This document shows, piece after piece, positions 17,533 through 25,665 of a stretch of 64,000 bases of DNA (position 1 is the first letter of the stretch; each line of letters begins with the position of its first letter). The stretch is from Corynebacterium sp. p3-SID1056. Lineage in GTDB: Bacteria; Actinomycetota; Actinomycetes; Mycobacteriales; Mycobacteriaceae. Under the pieces are notes generated by a model that did not search any database, was not told the DNA's origin, and saw only the letters and a program-made list of their open reading frames with translations. Location of the stretch: positions 124,001 to 188,000 of the forward strand of contig NZ_JALXXL010000001.1 in NCBI RefSeq assembly GCF_025152525.1. Direction: 5' to 3'. The translations under genes were made by a program, and so were the position numbers.

Positions 17533-18786
17533 ATGGAACAGCCCACGCTTGCCCACACGTTCGCCGACGCGCTACCGGACATGGCGGTGCCCGTCCCCGG
17601 AACCGACCTGCCCGATGCGGAGCTAATCGTCCTCAACGAGGCTCACGCGCGCGAGCTCGGCCTCGATCCCGATTGGCTGCGCAGCGACGAGGGCGTCGCG
17701 TGGCTCGCAGGCTCCGCGGGCGGGCACGCCACCGCGTACTCAGGCCATCAGTTCGGCCAGTTCGTGCCAGTGCTTGGCGACGGTCGCGCGATGCTCCTCG
17801 GCGACATCAACGGGCGCGAGATACAGCTCAAGGGCTCCGGGCTCACCCCGTTTTCCCGCCCCGGCTCCGACGGACTCGGCGCGATCGGCCCCATGCTCCG
17901 CGAGTACCTCGTCAGCGAATTCATGCACGCCATCGGCATACCAACCACACGCGCGCTCGCGGTGATACGCACTGGAGAGAAGGTCCTCCGCCAACAAGGC
18001 CAGGTGCCTGCGGGCATTGTGGTGCGCACGGCCTCCTCGCACCTGCGCGTCGGCTCCCTGCAATACGCCGCCCAAAAGTCCCGCGACCTCGTCGCCGACG
18101 TGGTCGCGCTCGCAGGCTTCGACGGGCCAGCGGCACTCTTGGACACCGTGATCGACCGGCAGATCGACCTAGTCAACCGGTGGATGCGCGTCGGCTTCGT
18201 CCACGGCGTGATGAACACCGACAACGCGGCGCTGTCCGGCGAGACCATCGACTACGGGCCGTGTGCCTTTACCCAGCGCTTCGACGGGGCGGCGTTGTTC
18301 TCCTCCATCGACGCCCAGGGCCGTTACGCCTTTGGCAATCAGCCGGGCATCGTGGCCTGGAACATGGTGCGGCTTGCCGAGACGCTGCTGCCCGAGCTGG
18401 GACAGGAAAAGGCACAAGAACTGCTGTCCACGCTGCAGTCGCGGTGGGATGCGGCGTGGCAGCGCTACGTCGGTGGGCATGCGGAAGGGCTCATCCTGGC
18501 CGAGGACATCACCACCTACAACCGGGAACACGGAATAGTTTTTGGCGGAGTCACCGCATTTGAGTATGGCGACGCCCCCGATGGCTCCCCCTACCCTGGC
18601 CCCATCTACATTCCGCGCAACCACATGCTGCAAGACGCGATCACCAAAGCCGAGCGCGACGGCGACGTCGCCCCCTACCTTGCGTTGCTCAATGCGGTCA
18701 CGCACCCCTACGACGAGGACGCGGGCGAGGAATGGATGGCGCAACCGGAAAAGCCGGGGCCGTTTACGACCTTCTGCGGTACGTAA
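17533..18786 (+). CDS. selO: SelO/YdiU family protein adenylyltransferase (pseudokinase AMPylase)
   Basis: 417 residues. Landmarks in order: YSGHQFGQF and LGDGRAMLLGD, QLKGSGLTPFSR, AIGPMLREYLVSEFMHA, RTASSHLRVG, HGVMNTDNAALSGETIDYGPC. These form the inverted ATP site and the metal-binding Asn/Asp residues that transfer AMP to Ser/Thr/Tyr of target proteins in E. coli and humans. It ends in FTTFCGT, a Cys near the C-terminus as in relatives. It is shorter than the usual 480-550. No ribosome binding site; the ATG lies six bases after TAGGCT. Targets in this host are unknown. Confidence 0.93.
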   Translation: MEQPTLAHTFADALPDMAVPVPGTDLPDAELIVLNEAHARELGLDPDWLRSDEGVAWLAGSAGGHATAYSGHQFGQFVPVLGDGRAMLLGDINGREIQLKGSGLTPFSRPGSDGLGAIGPMLREYLVSEFMHAIGIPTTRALAVIRTGEKVLRQQGQVPAGIVVRTASSHLRVGSLQYAAQKSRDLVADVVALAGFDGPAALLDTVIDRQIDLVNRWMRVGFVHGVMNTDNAALSGETIDYGPCAFTQRFDGAALFSSIDAQGRYAFGNQPGIVAWNMVRLAETLLPELGQEKAQELLSTLQSRWDAAWQRYVGGHAEGLILAEDITTYNREHGIVFGGVTAFEYGDAPDGSPYPGPIYIPRNHMLQDAITKAERDGDVAPYLALLNAVTHPYDEDAGEEWMAQPEKPGPFTTFCGT

Positions 18787-18817
18787 TCGACCCCGGCTAG
18801 CGGGTAGCTGGTGTGTT

Positions 18818-20314
18818 TTAGCGCTCCAGCTTCAGCGTCTTCTGGGTCCAGGCCCACTGCTCGTCGTAGGCTTGCTTGTTATCCTTCAGCGACTTGCCGT
18901 AGGTGGGGAACATCTCGTGGAGCTGCTCGCGCCACTCGATCATGCGCTCGCCGAAGCAACGCTCAAGCAGCTCGAGCATCGCGGACGGGGTGATCGACGC
19001 GCCCGGAGACGCACCGAGGATACCGGCGATGGAGCCGGACTGGTCGTTGACCAGGGCGGTGCCGAACTCGAGGGTGCCGAACGTCGGTGCCGGGGCGGGC
19101 TTGATCACCTGCACGCGCTGGCCTGCGACGACGACCTCCCAGTCCTTCGGGTCTGCCTCCGGGTAGTACTCCTTGAGGACTTCCATCTTGCCGTCGAAGT
19201 CGCGGAAGACCTCCTCGACCAGGTACTTGACCAGGCCGAAGTTGGTGGCGGCGACACCCAGGTAGGACGGGATGTTGTCCGGGCGGATCGACTTGAACAA
19301 GTCGAGGTAGGAGCCCTTCTTCAAGAACTTCGGGGTCCAGCCGCCGTAGGGGCCGAACAGGAGCGACTCCTCGCCGTCGATCACGCGCAGGTCGAGGTGC
19401 GGCACCGACATCGGCGGAGCGCCGACCTTGGCCTTACCGTAGACCTTTGCCTTGTGCTGCGCCACGAGTTCCTGGTTAGTGGTGCGCAGCCACATGCCGG
19501 AAATGGGGAAACCTGCGTAGCCGCGGACCTCGGGCACGCCCGCCTTGCGCAGCAGGTCGAGCGCGTAGCCGCCGGCACCGACGAAGACGAAGCGTGCGCG
19601 GGTGACCTTCTTGTCGCCGGTGTGCACGTTGCGCACGGTGACCTTCCAAAAATTGCCCTCGCGCTTGAGGTTGGTGACCTCGTGGCCGTAACGGATATCG
19701 GTACCCGCATTCTTCGCGGCATCGAAGAACTGGTTGCACAGCGCACCGTAGTTAATGTCGGTGCCCGCCTCGGTCCAAGAGATGGCAACCGGCTCAGCAT
19801 CAAAGTCGCGACCCTTTGCCATCAGCGGCAGCTTCTCAGCGAAGGTCTCCTTGTCCTCGGCGAACTGCATGTTGGGGAACATGTGGTTTGCCGACAGCGC
19901 CTCGTAGCGGCGACGCAGGTAGGCAATCTGATCCTTGCCCTGAGCGAAGGAGACGTGCGGGACGGGGTTGATAAACTCGCTGGGGTCCCCGAGCACGCCG
20001 TGCTCGATCTGGTGAGACCAGAACTGGCGCGAGATCTGGAACTTCTCGTTAATGGCCATCGCCTTGGAGACGTCGATGCGGCCGTTCTTCTCCGGAGTGT
20101 AGTTCAGCTCGCAGAGCGCGGAGTGGCCGGTGCCGGCGTTGTTCAGCGCGTAGGAGGACTCTTGCGCGGGCCCCTCGAGGCGCTCGTAGATGACCTGGCT
20201 CCACTCAGGTTCGAGTTGGCGGATCATAGCGCCGAGCGTGGCGGACATGATGCCGGCGCCGATGAGGAGGACGTCCACCTCATCGTCGTAGCGGTTCGGT
20301 GCGGTATCAGACAT
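18818..20314 (-). CDS. mqo: Malate:quinone oxidoreductase
   Basis: 498 residues; membrane-associated FAD enzyme oxidising malate to oxaloacetate with electrons passed to menaquinone, in place of or beside NAD malate dehydrogenase. The Rossmann motif VLLIGAGIMSATLGAMI is near the start. AGGGAAACCACG precedes ATG at 20314, so the longer frame to 20356 is rejected. The C-terminal region with FGTALVNDQSGSIAGILGASPGAS is conserved. Position next to an alpha/beta hydrolase and mtr matches C. glutamicum as I recall it. Confidence 0.97.
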   Translation of the reverse strand: MSDTAPNRYDDEVDVLLIGAGIMSATLGAMIRQLEPEWSQVIYERLEGPAQESSYALNNAGTGHSALCELNYTPEKNGRIDVSKAMAINEKFQISRQFWSHQIEHGVLGDPSEFINPVPHVSFAQGKDQIAYLRRRYEALSANHMFPNMQFAEDKETFAEKLPLMAKGRDFDAEPVAISWTEAGTDINYGALCNQFFDAAKNAGTDIRYGHEVTNLKREGNFWKVTVRNVHTGDKKVTRARFVFVGAGGYALDLLRKAGVPEVRGYAGFPISGMWLRTTNQELVAQHKAKVYGKAKVGAPPMSVPHLDLRVIDGEESLLFGPYGGWTPKFLKKGSYLDLFKSIRPDNIPSYLGVAATNFGLVKYLVEEVFRDFDGKMEVLKEYYPEADPKDWEVVVAGQRVQVIKPAPAPTFGTLEFGTALVNDQSGSIAGILGASPGASITPSAMLELLERCFGERMIEWREQLHEMFPTYGKSLKDNKQAYDEQWAWTQKTLKLER

Positions 20315-20501
20315 CGTGGTTTCCCTCTTCACTCTTTCAAAGCGTTGTGCTTGCACGTCCCTTTAACAATACGCCTGCGACGCGCATCCGTGGATATAAC
20401 CTCCCCCCGTTTATTGGTACGATGTTTGCTTCCCGTGTTTGAACACCACCTCTTCCCCGCCCCCATTCACTCAGCAGAAAGTCGCATTACACTTACACCA
20501 C

Positions 20502-21518
20502 ATGACACAGCACGCATCTTTCGATGTCCCCAACGTTGACTGGTACCCCGATATGCTGGGCGAAGGATATGAATCCGCCTACCTCCAGCAGGGCAAGGAC
20601 CCCGATACAGGAAAGTCCACTCGCGCCACCCTCGTGCGGGCAACGATCAACGCGGACAAGCTCGATCCAAGTAAGCCTGCCATTTTGTGGGTGCACGGCA
20701 TGAGCGATTATTTCTTCCAGACCCACGTGGCAGAAGCTTTTACAGCCGCTGGCTACCCCTTTTACGCGATCGATCTGCGCCGCTGCGGGCGCTCCCGCCA
20801 AAACGGCGAGCACTGGCACTACACCGAGGACCTCGCCAATTACTTCCCGGAACTTACCGATGCGTTCCGCATCATTACCCACTCTCACGGCCGCATCGTC
20901 CCGCTTGCCCACTCCGCCGGCGGGTTGATCACCTCGCTGTGGGTTGACCACCTGCGCCGCACCTCGCCCCAGGACCACGAGCACATCCAGGGCTTGATCC
21001 TCAACAGCCCCTGGATTGACCTGCAGTTCAACCCGCTGCTCGTGAAAACAGCGAAGCCGGTGCTCAAGGCGGCCGGTCGCGTACTGCCTCGCATCCCTTT
21101 GCCTGACCGGGGCATGGCCGCCTACGGCAAGTCCATCCACGCAGCTCATCACGGCGAGTGGGATTTCAACACCAAGATGAAACCGCTTTCCGGTCACAAG
21201 AAGTACACCGGGTGGTTCCGCGCGATCATGACAGGTCAAGAACGCATCCATGCCGACGAGATCGATACCGGCGTGCCGCTGCTCACGCTCGTGTCCTCAC
21301 ACTCGTACCTTGGCGAGGAATACTCCCCCGCCGCCGACACAGCCGACACCGTGCTCGACGTCGAGCAGATCAAGCACTGGGCACCGCACCTTTCCACCAA
21401 CAGCGAGATCGAAGTGATCGACGGCGCACTACACGACGTCTTCCTGTCCGGTCTCCACGCCCGCGACGCAGCGTTCAAGGCCTGCTTCTCGTGGCTCGAC
21501 ACCCTTACAACAAAGTAA
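20502..21518 (+). CDS. Alpha/beta hydrolase (serine aminopeptidase S33-like)
   Basis: 338 residues. Hydrolase fold with LWVHGMSDYFF after strand 3, the nucleophile elbow HSAGG (in place of GxSxG), and an acid/His region near the end (IDGALHDVF). Related to lysophospholipase or monoacylglycerol lipase-like hydrolases; substrate unknown. ATG at 20502 opens MTQHASFDVPN; the extension to 20439 has no support. It is 39 bp upstream of mtr, so probably co-transcribed, and is divergent from mqo. No signal peptide. Confidence 0.88.
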   Translation: MTQHASFDVPNVDWYPDMLGEGYESAYLQQGKDPDTGKSTRATLVRATINADKLDPSKPAILWVHGMSDYFFQTHVAEAFTAAGYPFYAIDLRRCGRSRQNGEHWHYTEDLANYFPELTDAFRIITHSHGRIVPLAHSAGGLITSLWVDHLRRTSPQDHEHIQGLILNSPWIDLQFNPLLVKTAKPVLKAAGRVLPRIPLPDRGMAAYGKSIHAAHHGEWDFNTKMKPLSGHKKYTGWFRAIMTGQERIHADEIDTGVPLLTLVSSHSYLGEEYSPAADTADTVLDVEQIKHWAPHLSTNSEIEVIDGALHDVFLSGLHARDAAFKACFSWLDTLTTK

Positions 21519-21557
21519 AATTCTGCCAGACCTTTATATATATAAGGAGAAAACCTT

Positions 21558-22964
21558 TTGTCTGCACAAACTGAGCATTTCGACGTTGCCATCATCGGCA
21601 CCGGCTCCGGCAACAGCATCCTCAGCCCGGAGTTTGACGATAAGAAGGTGGCCATCATCGAAGAGGGCACCTTCGGCGGCACCTGCCTGAACGTCGGCTG
21701 TATCCCAACCAAGATGTTCGTGCTGGCCGCCGATGCCGCACTCCAGGCCCGCGAGGCGCAGCGCCTGAACGTCGACTTGGAGTTCCGCGGCGCGGACTGG
21801 CATGCGATCCGGAAGCGAGTGTTCGCCGATCGCATCGACCAGATCGCTTCCGGCGGCGAGGCCTACCGCCGCGGCGACGAGTGTCCGAACGTGACGGTCT
21901 TCGATATGCATGCGAGTTTTGTTGGGCCGAAGACGCTTGCGACGGGGCAAGGTGGCGTCGAAAAGCGAATTAGCGCGGACACCATCATCCTCGCCGCGGG
22001 CGCAAGACCCTTTATTCCGGAGTGGGCCGAGGGCGTGCCCTTCCACACGAACGAGGACATCATGCGGCTGCCCGAGCTGCCGAAGTCGCTGACCATTGTG
22101 GGCGGCGGGTTCATCGCGATGGAGTTTGCGCACATCTTCGACGGCCTCGGTTGCGAGGTGACGATTGTGAACCGATCGCCGCTGATGCGCGCGCTCGACA
22201 CGGAGCTGCACGAGCGCTTCAACGAGCTGGCGGAGGACCGCTTCACCACCCACATTGGGCGCACCGTCAGCTCCGCCCGCAAGCGAGATGGCCAAGTCGA
22301 GCTCACGCTTGACGACGCCACCGTGGTTACCTCCGAGGCACTCCTCATCGCCACCGGGCGCGTGCCCAACGGCGACCGCCTGAACGCGGAGGCCGGCGGC
22401 GTCGCGCTGCGCGAGGACGGGCGCGTCAAGGTAGACGAGTACGGCCGCACCACCGCCGAGGGTGTGTGGGCGCTCGGGGACGTCTCCTCCCCCTTCCAGC
22501 TCAAGCACGTGGCGAACGCCGAGCAGCGTGCCGTGACCCACAACGTGCTCGCGGCCATGCGAGGCTCCGACGAATTGGTACCCATGCCGCACGAGCACGT
22601 CCCCTACGCGGTGTTTACGCACCCCCAGATCGCGGTGGTGGGGTTGACGGAGCAGCAGGCGCGGGACGCGGGCCATGACGTGACGGTGAAGGTGCAGAAC
22701 TACGGCGACGTGGCCTACGGCTGGGCGCTGGAGGATACGACCGGGCTGGTCAAGCTCGTGGCGGATCGAGAGTCTGGCAGACTCCTGGGAGCGCACTTGC
22801 TTGGACCGCAGGCCTCCACCCTCATACAACAGCTGCTCACCGTCATGGCCTACGACCTGGATCTACGCGAGGTTGTTCGCCGCCAGTACTGGATCCACCC
22901 AGCGCTGCCGGAGGTCATCGAAAACGCGTTGCTCGGTCTCGACCTGGCGTTTCGAGAGTTCTAA
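21558..22964 (+). CDS. mtr: Mycothione reductase
   Basis: 468 residues; NADPH-dependent flavoprotein that reduces mycothiol disulfide, the actinobacterial thiol buffer. FAD motif IIGTGSGNS (13-21), redox disulfide in GGTCLNVGCIPTK, NADPH motif IVGGGFIAMEFA and a dimerisation domain ending HPALPEVIENALLGL with the active His-Glu pair. Starts with TTG at 21558: AAGGAG at 21544-21549 sits eight bases upstream, and no in-frame ATG/GTG fits better. The leader has an unusual TATATATATA run just before the ribosome binding site. Confidence 0.97.
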   Translation: MSAQTEHFDVAIIGTGSGNSILSPEFDDKKVAIIEEGTFGGTCLNVGCIPTKMFVLAADAALQAREAQRLNVDLEFRGADWHAIRKRVFADRIDQIASGGEAYRRGDECPNVTVFDMHASFVGPKTLATGQGGVEKRISADTIILAAGARPFIPEWAEGVPFHTNEDIMRLPELPKSLTIVGGGFIAMEFAHIFDGLGCEVTIVNRSPLMRALDTELHERFNELAEDRFTTHIGRTVSSARKRDGQVELTLDDATVVTSEALLIATGRVPNGDRLNAEAGGVALREDGRVKVDEYGRTTAEGVWALGDVSSPFQLKHVANAEQRAVTHNVLAAMRGSDELVPMPHEHVPYAVFTHPQIAVVGLTEQQARDAGHDVTVKVQNYGDVAYGWALEDTTGLVKLVADRESGRLLGAHLLGPQASTLIQQLLTVMAYDLDLREVVRRQYWIHPALPEVIENALLGLDLAFREF

Positions 22965-23283
22965 CCCATTCGACCACCCCCATATCGGGGGGTTGTAGTT
23001 TCGATAGGGAAAGTGTCAGTGAGCTTGGAAACCTGCACGTCAGATAATGGTTGTGTAACAGATACGCTACGAACCTAGATAACATTGGCCCCATTTTTCA
23101 CGTGGCCGAAAGTTTTTCGGCGGGCCCTTGTGCATCGCCAGGAAGTATCCATTATGGTTATTCCTCGACACCGGGATCCGAGTCCATCGGGCTTGTCATT
23201 CGGTCCTAGGAGCCAAGGCCCCTGGATTTTCTCCGTTAATCCCCGGACGTCTTGCAAGTACTATCAGAGAAGGATTTCGTTTC
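22965..23283 (+). other. Intergenic region upstream of the twin secreted-protein genes
   Basis: 319 bp without a credible gene. A short hairpin ACCCCC/GGGGGT at 22976-22993 may end mtr. A perfect 7-bp stem with a 3-nt loop (GCCGAAA/TTTCGGC, 23105-23121) lies in what is likely a long 5' leader. A weak -10-like TAGATA is seen near 23076, without a good -35. AGAAGGA precedes the ATG at 23284. Small frames across the region look like shadows. Confidence 0.6.
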
Positions 23284-23682
23284 ATGCGTAATTTCCGTAA
23301 GGCAGCCCTCGCAGGCGCAACCGCAGTTGCCGTGGCATTCGGCTCCACCACCATGGCCGTCGCCGAGGAGACCAACAACGACGTCGAGCTCATCAACGAG
23401 ACCGACCAGACCGAGGGCACCGACACCCCGTCTGACAACAACGAGGGCAAGTCCAAGGCTTCCACCAAGATCGGTGCTGGCCTCGGTGCATACGACAAGG
23501 ACGGCGCTACCGCTGCTGACGGCGAGGCCATCTTCGGCTCCGACAAGACCGGCTTCGGCGAGCAGCCGGGCTGGGCAAAGGCTTTCTACGCGCTGACCGT
23601 GTTCTCCGCAGTCTCCGCTTTCATCGGCCTGGTTGTTGGCCCGGCATACAACTTCGTCGTCCACGGCATGCCGAACCTGTAA
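23284..23682 (+). CDS. Small secreted/membrane protein, first of a pair (cg2195-like)
   Basis: 132 residues. Signal peptide 1-~27 (MRNFRKAALAGA... ending MAVAEE), then an acidic, Thr/Asn/Asp-rich, disordered middle (28-~95), then a C-terminal amphipathic/hydrophobic segment (GWAKAFYALTVFSAVSAF, IGLVVGPAYNFVVHG). It shares the start MRNFR and the end design with the next gene, so they are paralogues. I recall two such secreted-protein genes after mtr in C. glutamicum (cg2195, cg2196) with no known function. Good ribosome binding site and low rare-codon use suggest strong expression. Confidence 0.88.
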   Translation: MRNFRKAALAGATAVAVAFGSTTMAVAEETNNDVELINETDQTEGTDTPSDNNEGKSKASTKIGAGLGAYDKDGATAADGEAIFGSDKTGFGEQPGWAKAFYALTVFSAVSAFIGLVVGPAYNFVVHGMPNL

Positions 23683-23736
23683 GTCGCGGAAACCCGCACA
23701 CAGACAATAACGATTTTCTCGAAAGAAGGAACATCA

Positions 23737-24198
23737 ATGCGTAACTTCCGCACCGCAGCTGTTGCTACCGCAACCGCACTGACCGTCGCACTCGGCGGCG
23801 TCACCGTCGCTACCGCTGAGACCACGGATGGCGAGACCTCCACCGAGTCCACCTACACCCCGCACCCGAGCCGCCCGAAGGAGGAGACCAAGAACAACGA
23901 CAGCTCCGTCGCGTTCAAGGGCTTCGACGGCCGCAAGGGCGACAAGTCCTTCGGCGAGTCCATCAAGGACGGCGTCAAGGGCTCCTTCGATGGCAAGGGC
24001 TCCTCCCACTACGTCAACGATGCTGACAAGCCGTTCTACGGCGTCGACGCATTCGGCAAGGAGAAGGACGCTGCTGCTATGCCGCAGTGGGCACGCATCT
24101 GGTACGACGGCACCATTGTCGCTGGCATCGGCGCTCTCGTCGGCCTGGTCATCGCTGGCTTCAACTTCGCTTCCTACAACGGCCTCATCAAGCTGTAA
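23737..24198 (+). CDS. Small secreted/membrane protein, second of a pair (cg2196-like)
   Basis: 153 residues, GAAAGAAGGAA before ATG at 23737, 54 bp after its paralogue. Signal peptide 1-~27 (ending TVATAE), polar middle rich in Lys, Gly, Ser and Asp (GFDGRKGDKSFG, GVKGSFDGKGSSHY), then MPQWARIWYDGTIVAGIGAL and a membrane segment to NFASYNGLIKL. The pattern W-A-x-x-x-Y-x-x-T followed by a glycine-rich helix is shared by both. A strong terminator follows, so the two form one transcription unit. Function unknown; a cell-envelope channel or structural role is only a guess. Confidence 0.88.
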   Translation: MRNFRTAAVATATALTVALGGVTVATAETTDGETSTESTYTPHPSRPKEETKNNDSSVAFKGFDGRKGDKSFGESIKDGVKGSFDGKGSSHYVNDADKPFYGVDAFGKEKDAAAMPQWARIWYDGTIVAGIGALVGLVIAGFNFASYNGLIKL

Positions 24199-24236
24199 GA
24201 AGCACTAACGAAGGACTACACGTCCTCGTTTGAATC

Positions 24237-24271
24237 ACCTCCCCCACCGGTTTCCGGTGCGGGAGGTTTTT
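24237..24271 (+). terminator. Intrinsic terminator of the twin secreted-protein operon
   Basis: ACCTCCC-C-CACCGG pairs with CCGGTG-C-GGGAGGT around a TTT loop, followed by TTTT. Thirteen pairs with one C-C mismatch. Confidence 0.92.
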
Positions 24272-24323
24272 CGTATGCCTTGGAGCCGCTGGAGGCGTCT
24301 GCGCGGGGTTGCGGCACGCCTGC

Positions 24324-24556
24324 ATATGGAGCTAGCTCCATATACGGTTTACAAGACGACAAACCGCCTGGTCGAGAACAGGATGCTTCTTTAAATGGAG
24401 CTAGCTCCATCTACGGTTTTTCGGTTTACAAAACACCAGGTCACCGAGTGATCGGCTCCCTATAAGGAGCTAGCTCCGTTTGGAGCTCGGCGAGTATCAA
24501 ACCTGCAGGTCGCTGATCAGTTGTACTTCCAGATGGAGCTAGCTCCATCTGGAAGT
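24324..24556. repeat. Palindrome array 2: four GGAGCTAGCTCC dyads at exact 69-bp period
   Basis: Dyads at 24328-24339, 24397-24408, 24466-24477 and 24535-24546, each 69 bp apart. Midway motifs: AAACCGCCTGGTCG (24361-24374), AAACACCAGGTCA (24431-24443), AAACCTGCAGGTCG (24499-24512), each 21-22 bp from the dyads. Outer arms differ but can stay symmetric: ATAT/ATAT at the first and a perfect 32-bp palindrome at the last (24525-24556). Lies between the operon terminator and map, where genes converge. Confidence 0.93.
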
Positions 24557-24723
24557 GTGCGCGCTGCGCCCATAACCAGCGTCTGCAAATACACGATGCG
24601 TCCCCATCGACGCGGGCCCCGGCACCGCCCCCCCGTGCGACACCGGGCAGGGTGCCCCCAGCTCCCCAGCCCCCGTCAAACCTTCCCCCAGAGTTGGAAC
24701 CTCCCCGTACTAGCTGAGCAATA
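24557..24723. other. C-rich spacer downstream of map (G-rich in the map mRNA direction)
   Basis: Contains C-runs of 4-7 at 24628-24634, 24655-24659, 24664-24667, 24670-24674 and 24685-24689. In the map mRNA direction these are closely spaced G-runs. No gene. A 13-bp direct repeat TACTAGCTGAGCA (24708-24720 and 24722-24734) covers the map stop codon. Confidence 0.6.
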
Positions 24724-25629
24724 CTAGCTGAGCATGAACTGCCCGGCGGCGTATTGCTCGTCCGGGATAGTGAGGATCTCGTTGCCATCGTCGGTGATGA
24801 CGATGGTGTGCTCGAACTGGGCGGTGTATTCGCCGTCTCGATTCTGGACGGTCCAGCCGTCGTCCCAGATGTCGTACTCCAAACCACCCAGGTTGATCAT
24901 GGGCTCGACGGTGAGCGTCATGCCGGGCTCGAGGACGTCGCGGTAGGCGTCAGAGTCGTAGTGCAGCACGACAAGGCCATTGTGGAAGGTCGTGCCGACC
25001 CCGTGGCCTGTGAAGTCGGTGACCACGTTGTAGCCGAAGCGCTTTGCGTAGGACTCGATCACGCGGCCGATGACGTTGATCTCGCGGCCCGGCTTGGCGG
25101 CCTTGATGCCGCGCATCGTCGCCTTGTAGGTGCGCTCGACAAGGTCACGGTGCTCCTGGGACACCTCGCCTGCGAAGAAGGTCGCGTTGGTGTCGCCGTG
25201 GACTCCGTTTTTGTAAGCGGTGACGTCGATGTTGACGATGTCGCCTTCCTGGATCACAGTGGTGTCCGGGATGCCGTGGCAGACGATCTCATTCAAAGAC
25301 ACGCAGCAGGACTTCTCAAACCCGCGGTAGCCGAGCGTGGAAGGGTACGCGCCGTGGTCGCACATGAACTCATGCGCGACGCGGTCGATCTCGTCGGTAG
25401 TCACGCCGGGCTTGACTGCAGCGCCCGCGACCGCCAGGGCGTTCGCGGCGATCTTGGAGGCCTCACGCATGCGCTCGATGGTCTCCGGCGTCTGAATGAG
25501 CGGCTCACCGACGTTTTCTTGTACGTCGTCTTTCCATGCGTATTCGGGACGCTCGATGGATGCCGGTACCTTGCGGATCGGCGTGGGTTTTCCTGGTGTG
25601 AGTTTTCCTCTCTGATTCATGTCTGCCAT
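24724..25629 (-). CDS. map: Methionine aminopeptidase, type I
   Basis: About 301 residues; removes N-terminal Met from nascent proteins. Pita-bread fold with metal ligands in [16 protein letters not shown] (two Asp), [10 protein letters not shown] (His), TVEPMI (Glu) and QFEHTIVIT (Glu). About 45 extra N-terminal residues with a PTPIRKVP motif are typical of actinobacterial long MetAPs. ATG at 25629 (MADMNQRGK) or 25620 are both possible; TACCAT lies seven bases before the second. The stop is embedded in a 14-bp tandem duplication. Confidence 0.95.
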   Translation of the reverse strand: MADMNQRGKLTPGKPTPIRKVPASIERPEYAWKDDVQENVGEPLIQTPETIERMREASKIAANALAVAGAAVKPGVTTDEIDRVAHEFMCDHGAYPSTLGYRGFEKSCCVSLNEIVCHGIPDTTVIQEGDIVNIDVTAYKNGVHGDTNATFFAGEVSQEHRDLVERTYKATMRGIKAAKPGREINVIGRVIESYAKRFGYNVVTDFTGHGVGTTFHNGLVVLHYDSDAYRDVLEPGMTLTVEPMINLGGLEYDIWDDGWTVQNRDGEYTAQFEHTIVITDDGNEILTIPDEQYAAGQFMLS

Positions 25630-25665
25630 GGTAGTCCCCCGCCAAAGCGCACCCGGCAGCACCGG

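Noticed and set aside
20435..20446. GTGTTTGAACAC near-palindrome upstream of the hydrolase gene as an operator
   Set aside because: Short and imperfect, no second copy or known regulator match.
23085..23291. Small coding frames in the leader of the twin secreted genes
   Set aside because: No ribosome binding site, no conserved look; one merely runs into the real gene frame.
24324..24556. CRISPR array
   Set aside because: Conserved blocks are a 12-bp dyad and a central motif, not 24-37-bp direct repeats with unique 30-40-bp spacers. Only 3-4 units, no cas genes in the window.
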